Below are positions 13,598 to 16,056 of a stretch of 16,056 nt of DNA, piece by piece; the first letter of the stretch is position 1, and the number at the start of each line of letters is the position of its first letter. Below the pieces are notes generated by a model that was given only the letters and a program-made list of their open reading frames with translations, made no database searches and was not told where the DNA came from. The stretch is taken from contig CAMLRX010000117.1 in assembly GCA_946482545.1 (NCBI GenBank), positions 1 to 16,056 on the forward strand, read 5' to 3'. This DNA comes from an uncultured Flavihumibacter sp. (GTDB lineage Bacteria; Bacteroidota; Bacteroidia; Chitinophagales; Chitinophagaceae). The position numbers and the translations under genes are program-made.

Positions 13598-13714
13598 TTA
13601 TCCCTGGCGTTGCTTATAACGGGGATTCTTTTTGTTGATCACGTACAGCCTGCCTTTTCTCTTCACGATCTTGCAATCTGTACTTCTTTTCTTGATAGAA
13701 GCTCTAACTTTCAT
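13598..13714 (-). CDS. rpmJ: 50S ribosomal protein L36 (zinc-ribbon residues lost)
   Basis: This short gene encodes 38 residues, from ATG 13714 to TAA at 13598. It begins [20 protein letters not shown] and ends NPRYKQRQG, unmistakably L36. Zinc-binding L36 has three Cys and one His; here only Cys14 remains, with Ser11, Asn27 and Tyr33 near the other ligand positions, so it is the C-minus form. That form does not need zinc and is usual for Bacteroidetes. It sits in its standard place between infA and rpsM. Confidence 0.96.
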   Translation of the reverse strand: MKVRASIKKRSTDCKIVKRKGRLYVINKKNPRYKQRQG

Positions 13715-13904
13715 GATGCGATTTTATTTATATTTTGAATTTTGAATCCGGAATTTTGAATTGTTTCATCAAAACCCGAAACCCATCATCTAAAATTAAT
13801 TTCCCCAACAAGAACCAGTTGTCATCCCTACCCTTCTCTTCTTCCGGTTCTTTTCTTATTCAATTTTGAATGGTGCATTCAATCCAACATTCAAAATCCA
13901 AAAT
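13715..13904 (-). repeat. AT-rich repeats in the infA-rpmJ gap
   Basis: This 190-bp gap contains no gene. It holds ATTTTGAATG (13863-13872) and its perfect inverse CATTCAAAAT (13888-13897) right after infA, three ATTTTGAAT-like words at 13733-13764 before rpmJ, and a looser AAGAACC/GGTTCTT pair (13810-13816, 13846-13852). These words match those in the rpsK-rpsD gap. Confidence 0.55.
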
Positions 13905-14123
13905 TTACTTATACCTGAAAATGATCCTTCCCCTGCTCAAATCATATGGGCTCATCTCCACACCCACCTTATCGCCAGGAAGAATTCTGATATAGTGCAT
14001 CCGCATTTTCCCGGAGATGGTGGCCAGTATCTCGTGGCCATTTTCCAATTTCACCTTGAACATTGCGTTTGACAATGCTTCTAATATTATCCCGTCTTGC
14101 TTTATAAGTGCTTGTTTCGCCAT
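13905..14123 (-). CDS. infA: Translation initiation factor IF-1
   Basis: This 72-residue protein is a single OB-fold: [20 protein letters not shown], then [21 protein letters not shown] (21-41), [28 protein letters not shown] to the end. All are standard IF-1 signatures. IF-1 binds the A site of the 30S subunit during initiation. It is the first gene of the alpha operon here, directly behind a TATCTTTG promoter. The usual upstream neighbours secY and map are absent. Confidence 0.98.
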   Translation of the reverse strand: MAKQALIKQDGIILEALSNAMFKVKLENGHEILATISGKMRMHYIRILPGDKVGVEMSPYDLSRGRIIFRYK

Positions 14124-14139
14124 ACAGATTTTGGGAGCG

Positions 14140-14147
14140 CAAAGATA
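14140..14147 (-). promoter_or_regulatory. -7 promoter element (TATCTTTG) of the infA/alpha operon
   Basis: On the minus strand TATCTTTG matches TAnnTTTG exactly, with its last base 17 bp before the infA ATG. This predicts a very short leader. An AT-rich inverted repeat (TCTGAAAAAA 14164-14173 / TTTTTTCAGA 14184-14193) covers the region around -33; it could end transcription from the gene upstream or shape the promoter. Confidence 0.7.
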
Positions 14148-14196
14148 GCATTATTACCCCGAATCTGAAAAAATATAATAATTTTTTTTCAGAGCC

Positions 14197-14205
14197 TGTG
14201 GATAA
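14197..14205 (-). promoter_or_regulatory. Single perfect DnaA-box sequence (TTATCCACA)
   Basis: The minus strand reads TTATCCACA, the consensus DnaA 9-mer, about 50 bp upstream of the infA -7 element. It is a lone site; by chance about 0.12 such matches are expected in both strands of a window this long. Not an origin by itself. Confidence 0.3.
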
Positions 14206-14247
14206 CACCTGCGTTTTCGCTGCTCAGGGCGCAAATCTACATCAAAA

Positions 14248-14646
14248 TCAATTGGGATGCAACTCAACTTTGGTCATGGCCAGGTAGTAGTTCTGCAACT
14301 CGTGCACATAAATTGAACGGTTGATGTGCCGCCGGTCTTCCCGATACCAGATGTCCATTCCCATAAAACTGCCCGCCTGGGGTATCCAGAGACGGAACGG
14401 ACCTTTCAGGTACTTTACAGAACCATCAGTCTGGAACTGCGCCTCGAAACCCAGTGCCAGCAATTGTTCATGGTTCAGCGGAATAGGATGTACATCTTCT
14501 GCGGGGTACCAGAATTCCTGCACATCCGTTTTTACCTGTACCAGTTTGTCTTCCTTTTGTACACCTGTCACCTCTCCTTTCCATTCTCTTCCTTCAAAAC
14601 TGGCAATTACATAATCTCCTGCTTTTAAGTCGTGAACGTTGATCAT
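14248..14646 (-). CDS. Conserved hypothetical protein, Bacteroidetes type
   Basis: Taking ATG 14646 as start gives 132 residues (MINVHDLKAGDYVIAS). A TTG nine bases upstream is a weaker option. Residues about 5-55 look like a small beta-barrel (GDYVIASFEGREWKGEVTGV, then a turn, then VKTDVQEFWYPAEDV). A segment IPLNHEQLLALGFE (55-68) follows, then a second beta region with KGPFRLWIPQAG, and a closing helix YVHELQNYYLAM. This 'IPLT-x-E-LL-x-GF ... YVHxLQNLYxALT' layout resembles short proteins I recall from Bacteroidetes chromosomes and their phages, of unknown function. It lies 35 bp after hmgA on the same strand and before the infA promoter. Confidence 0.75.
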   Translation of the reverse strand: MINVHDLKAGDYVIASFEGREWKGEVTGVQKEDKLVQVKTDVQEFWYPAEDVHPIPLNHEQLLALGFEAQFQTDGSVKYLKGPFRLWIPQAGSFMGMDIWYREDRRHINRSIYVHELQNYYLAMTKVELHPN

Positions 14647-14681
14647 ATATGGCAAATTTTAATGGAATATACCATTTTTTT

Positions 14682-15839
14682 CTATTCCGCCCAACTCATT
14701 ACATAGCCCTGATTTTCAATATCCAACGCAGCTTTTGTAAGTTGAAGCGGGTGAAAAGTATCGATCATTACGGCCAGTTCCTTCGTTTCTTTGGCGCCAA
14801 TGCTCTTCTCTACTGCTCCGGGATGGGGACCATGCGGAATTCCTGCGGGGTGTAAAGTAATCATCCCTCTGGTAACGTGCTTCCTGCTCATAAAATCTCC
14901 ATCCACATAATAAAGCACCTCATCGCTGTCGATATTGCTATGGTTATAAGGTGCAGGGATGGCGTCCGGATGGTAATCATAAAGTCTGGGAACGAAGGAG
15001 CAGATCACAAAGTTGTGCGCCTCAAATGTTTGGTGAACCGGAGGTGGCTGGTGCACCCTTCCGGTGATGGGTTCAAAATCGTGGATGGAGAACGCGAACG
15101 GGTAACAGCAACCATCCCACCCCACCACATCAAAAGGATGCGTACCGTAATGCAGTCCGTACATCATACCTTTTTTCTTCGCCCGTACCAAAAAGTCACC
15201 GGTTTCATCGTGCGTGGCCAGCCGGTGCGGCGGACGAATATCACGTTCGCAGAAAGGAGAATGCTCCAGCAATTGCCCGAATTTGCTCATATATCTTTTG
15301 GGGTAACGTACCGGGCTGAATGATTCAACAATCAATAGTCGGTTCGCTTCAGTAGCAAAATGCAGTTGATAAATGGTGCCGCGCGGGATCACAAGGTAAT
15401 CGCCGTAGCCAAAGTCGATTTCACCGTACATCGTTTTCAGCACGCCTTTTCCTTCGTGTATAAAGATCACTTCGTCTGCATCGGCGTTCTTATAGAAGTA
15501 TGTCTCCATGCTTTTCCTGGGCGCGGCCAGCACAATATGGCAATCACTGTTCACGAGAACGGGGATTCTGCTTTCCAGGAAATCATCAGCGGGCGGTACT
15601 TTAAACCCCTCAAAACTGCGGTGGCTCAGCATTTTCTCTTCTGCAATTTCAGGTGCCACGCTGTATTGCGGTTCTGTACGCACGATCTGTGTAGGCGGAT
15701 GGCAGTGGTACAATAAAGAATAATCATTGGAGAAACCCTCAGTGGAGAAGAGTTGTTCTGAATAGAGTTGTCCGTTGGGTTTACGGAATTGTGTATGGCG
15801 TTTATGTGGGATGGTTCCCATTTTATGATAATGCGGCAT
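14682..15839 (-). CDS. hmgA: Homogentisate 1,2-dioxygenase
   Basis: This 385-residue iron(II) enzyme opens the ring of homogentisate to maleylacetoacetate in tyrosine and phenylalanine breakdown. The N-terminal cupin-like half carries DEVIFIHEGKGVLKTMYGEIDFGYGDYLVIPRG-type sequence (122-153). The catalytic half has WDGCCYPFAF (241-250), the metal-site stretch PYNHSNIDSDEV with His300 and an acidic ligand at 306 or 307, and GIPHGPHPG with His336 matching the last iron-binding His of the family. It is shorter than the human enzyme (445 residues), as in many bacterial homologues. The usual partner genes (hppD, fumarylacetoacetase) are not in the window. A short ORF and a probable promoter lie upstream. 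Confidence 0.95.
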   Translation of the reverse strand: MPHYHKMGTIPHKRHTQFRKPNGQLYSEQLFSTEGFSNDYSLLYHCHPPTQIVRTEPQYSVAPEIAEEKMLSHRSFEGFKVPPADDFLESRIPVLVNSDCHIVLAAPRKSMETYFYKNADADEVIFIHEGKGVLKTMYGEIDFGYGDYLVIPRGTIYQLHFATEANRLLIVESFSPVRYPKRYMSKFGQLLEHSPFCERDIRPPHRLATHDETGDFLVRAKKKGMMYGLHYGTHPFDVVGWDGCCYPFAFSIHDFEPITGRVHQPPPVHQTFEAHNFVICSFVPRLYDYHPDAIPAPYNHSNIDSDEVLYYVDGDFMSRKHVTRGMITLHPAGIPHGPHPGAVEKSIGAKETKELAVMIDTFHPLQLTKAALDIENQGYVMSWAE

Positions 15840-15892
15840 AATTAGAAGTTTTACCTGTTAGAAGAAATAATAAATAGAAGAAGTAAGATTAA

Positions 15893-15985
15893 CTACCGCG
15901 AGATGGCTTCCAGCGACACGAGCAGGAAGTAGTACTTCCAGACCCGTTTATCGATCCAATAGGTAAAATTGCGGTGAAGCGGCAT
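15893..15985 (-). CDS. Possible small leader ORF upstream of hmgA (30 residues)
   Basis: A 31-codon frame runs from ATG 15985 to TAG at 15893 on the minus strand, 53 bp before hmgA. It encodes MPLHRNFTYWIDKRVWKYYF and ten more residues, with many aromatic residues (two Trp, three Tyr, three Phe counting the rest). The start is preceded by an A-rich stretch (GAAAAAACGCT), the usual Bacteroidetes start context, and most codons end in G or C like the neighbouring genes. The frame could be a small protein, a leader peptide or chance. Confidence 0.35.
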   Translation of the reverse strand: MPLHRNFTYWIDKRVWKYYFLLVSLEAISR

Positions 15986-16003
15986 AGCGTTTTTTCGTTG
16001 GTG

Positions 16004-16011
16004 TGAAGATA
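16004..16011 (-). promoter_or_regulatory. Weak -7-like element (TATCTTCA) upstream of the leader ORF and hmgA
   Basis: On the minus strand TATCTTCA matches four of six defined positions of TAnnTTTG. Its last base is 19 bp before the small ORF's ATG, the same spacing as for carA (19) and infA (17). No better promoter was seen between here and hmgA. Confidence 0.3.
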
Positions 16012-16028
16012 GGGAAAAACACGGTACC

Positions 16029-16056
16029 CGGTGCCACCGCTATAGCGGTGGCACCG
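16029..16056. terminator. Perfect GC-rich palindrome at the window end, likely terminator or repeat
   Basis: CGGTGCCACCGC (16029-16040) and GCGGTGGCACCG (16045-16056) are perfect inverted repeats around TATA. On the minus strand, GTTTTT follows nine bases after the stem, so it may end transcription of a gene outside the window. The structure could continue beyond the edge. Confidence 0.5.

Overview
The window looks like a chromosomal segment of a Bacteroidetes (Bacteroidota) bacterium, most likely close to Chitinophagaceae. This rests on the protein families present (DUF6702, secreted M1 peptidase, BNR-repeat propeller, short bacterial homogentisate dioxygenase), the rplQ-carA adjacency, promoter -7 elements of the Bacteroidetes form TAnnTTTG, and A-rich start regions without Shine-Dalgarno sequences. 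No tRNA, rRNA, CRISPR array, transposase or phage module was seen.

Left region (1-5670). A DUF6702 envelope protein (minus strand, cut by the window edge) is divergent from a two-gene unit encoding a HupE/UreJ-type membrane protein and a secreted M1 zinc aminopeptidase. A strong hairpin terminator separates that unit from a convergent minus-strand pair, a membrane SPFH/band-7 protein followed by a small ribbon-helix-helix (RHH) DNA-binding protein. This pair has a clear promoter whose -7 element overlaps a 25-bp palindrome made of two TGATATCA sites one helical turn apart. Next comes a secreted MORN/YwqK-like protein with its own terminator.

Middle (5671-10128). A large secreted BNR/sortilin-like beta-propeller lies on the plus strand. 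A convergent intergenic region filled with degenerate GC-rich repeats follows. Then two minus-strand metabolic genes: aroQ (type II dehydroquinase, shikimate pathway) and carA (glutaminase subunit of carbamoyl-phosphate synthetase).

Right (10200-16056). The alpha ribosomal operon infA-rpmJ-rpsM-rpsK-rpsD-rpoA-rplQ runs on the minus strand, from a TATCTTTG promoter before infA to a perfect 26-bp palindromic terminator after rplQ. Two of its internal gaps hold AT-rich inverted repeats built on ATTTTGAAT/CCAAAATT words. Upstream of infA there is no secY or map; instead there is a conserved hypothetical gene, then hmgA (tyrosine/phenylalanine catabolism), and before hmgA a possible 30-codon leader ORF. 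The window ends in a perfect GC-rich palindrome.

Most of the window is ordinary core genome. The best candidates for something less described are the SPFH-RHH pair with its tandem-palindrome operator, the leader ORF of hmgA, and the structured or repeat-filled gaps in the ribosomal operon.
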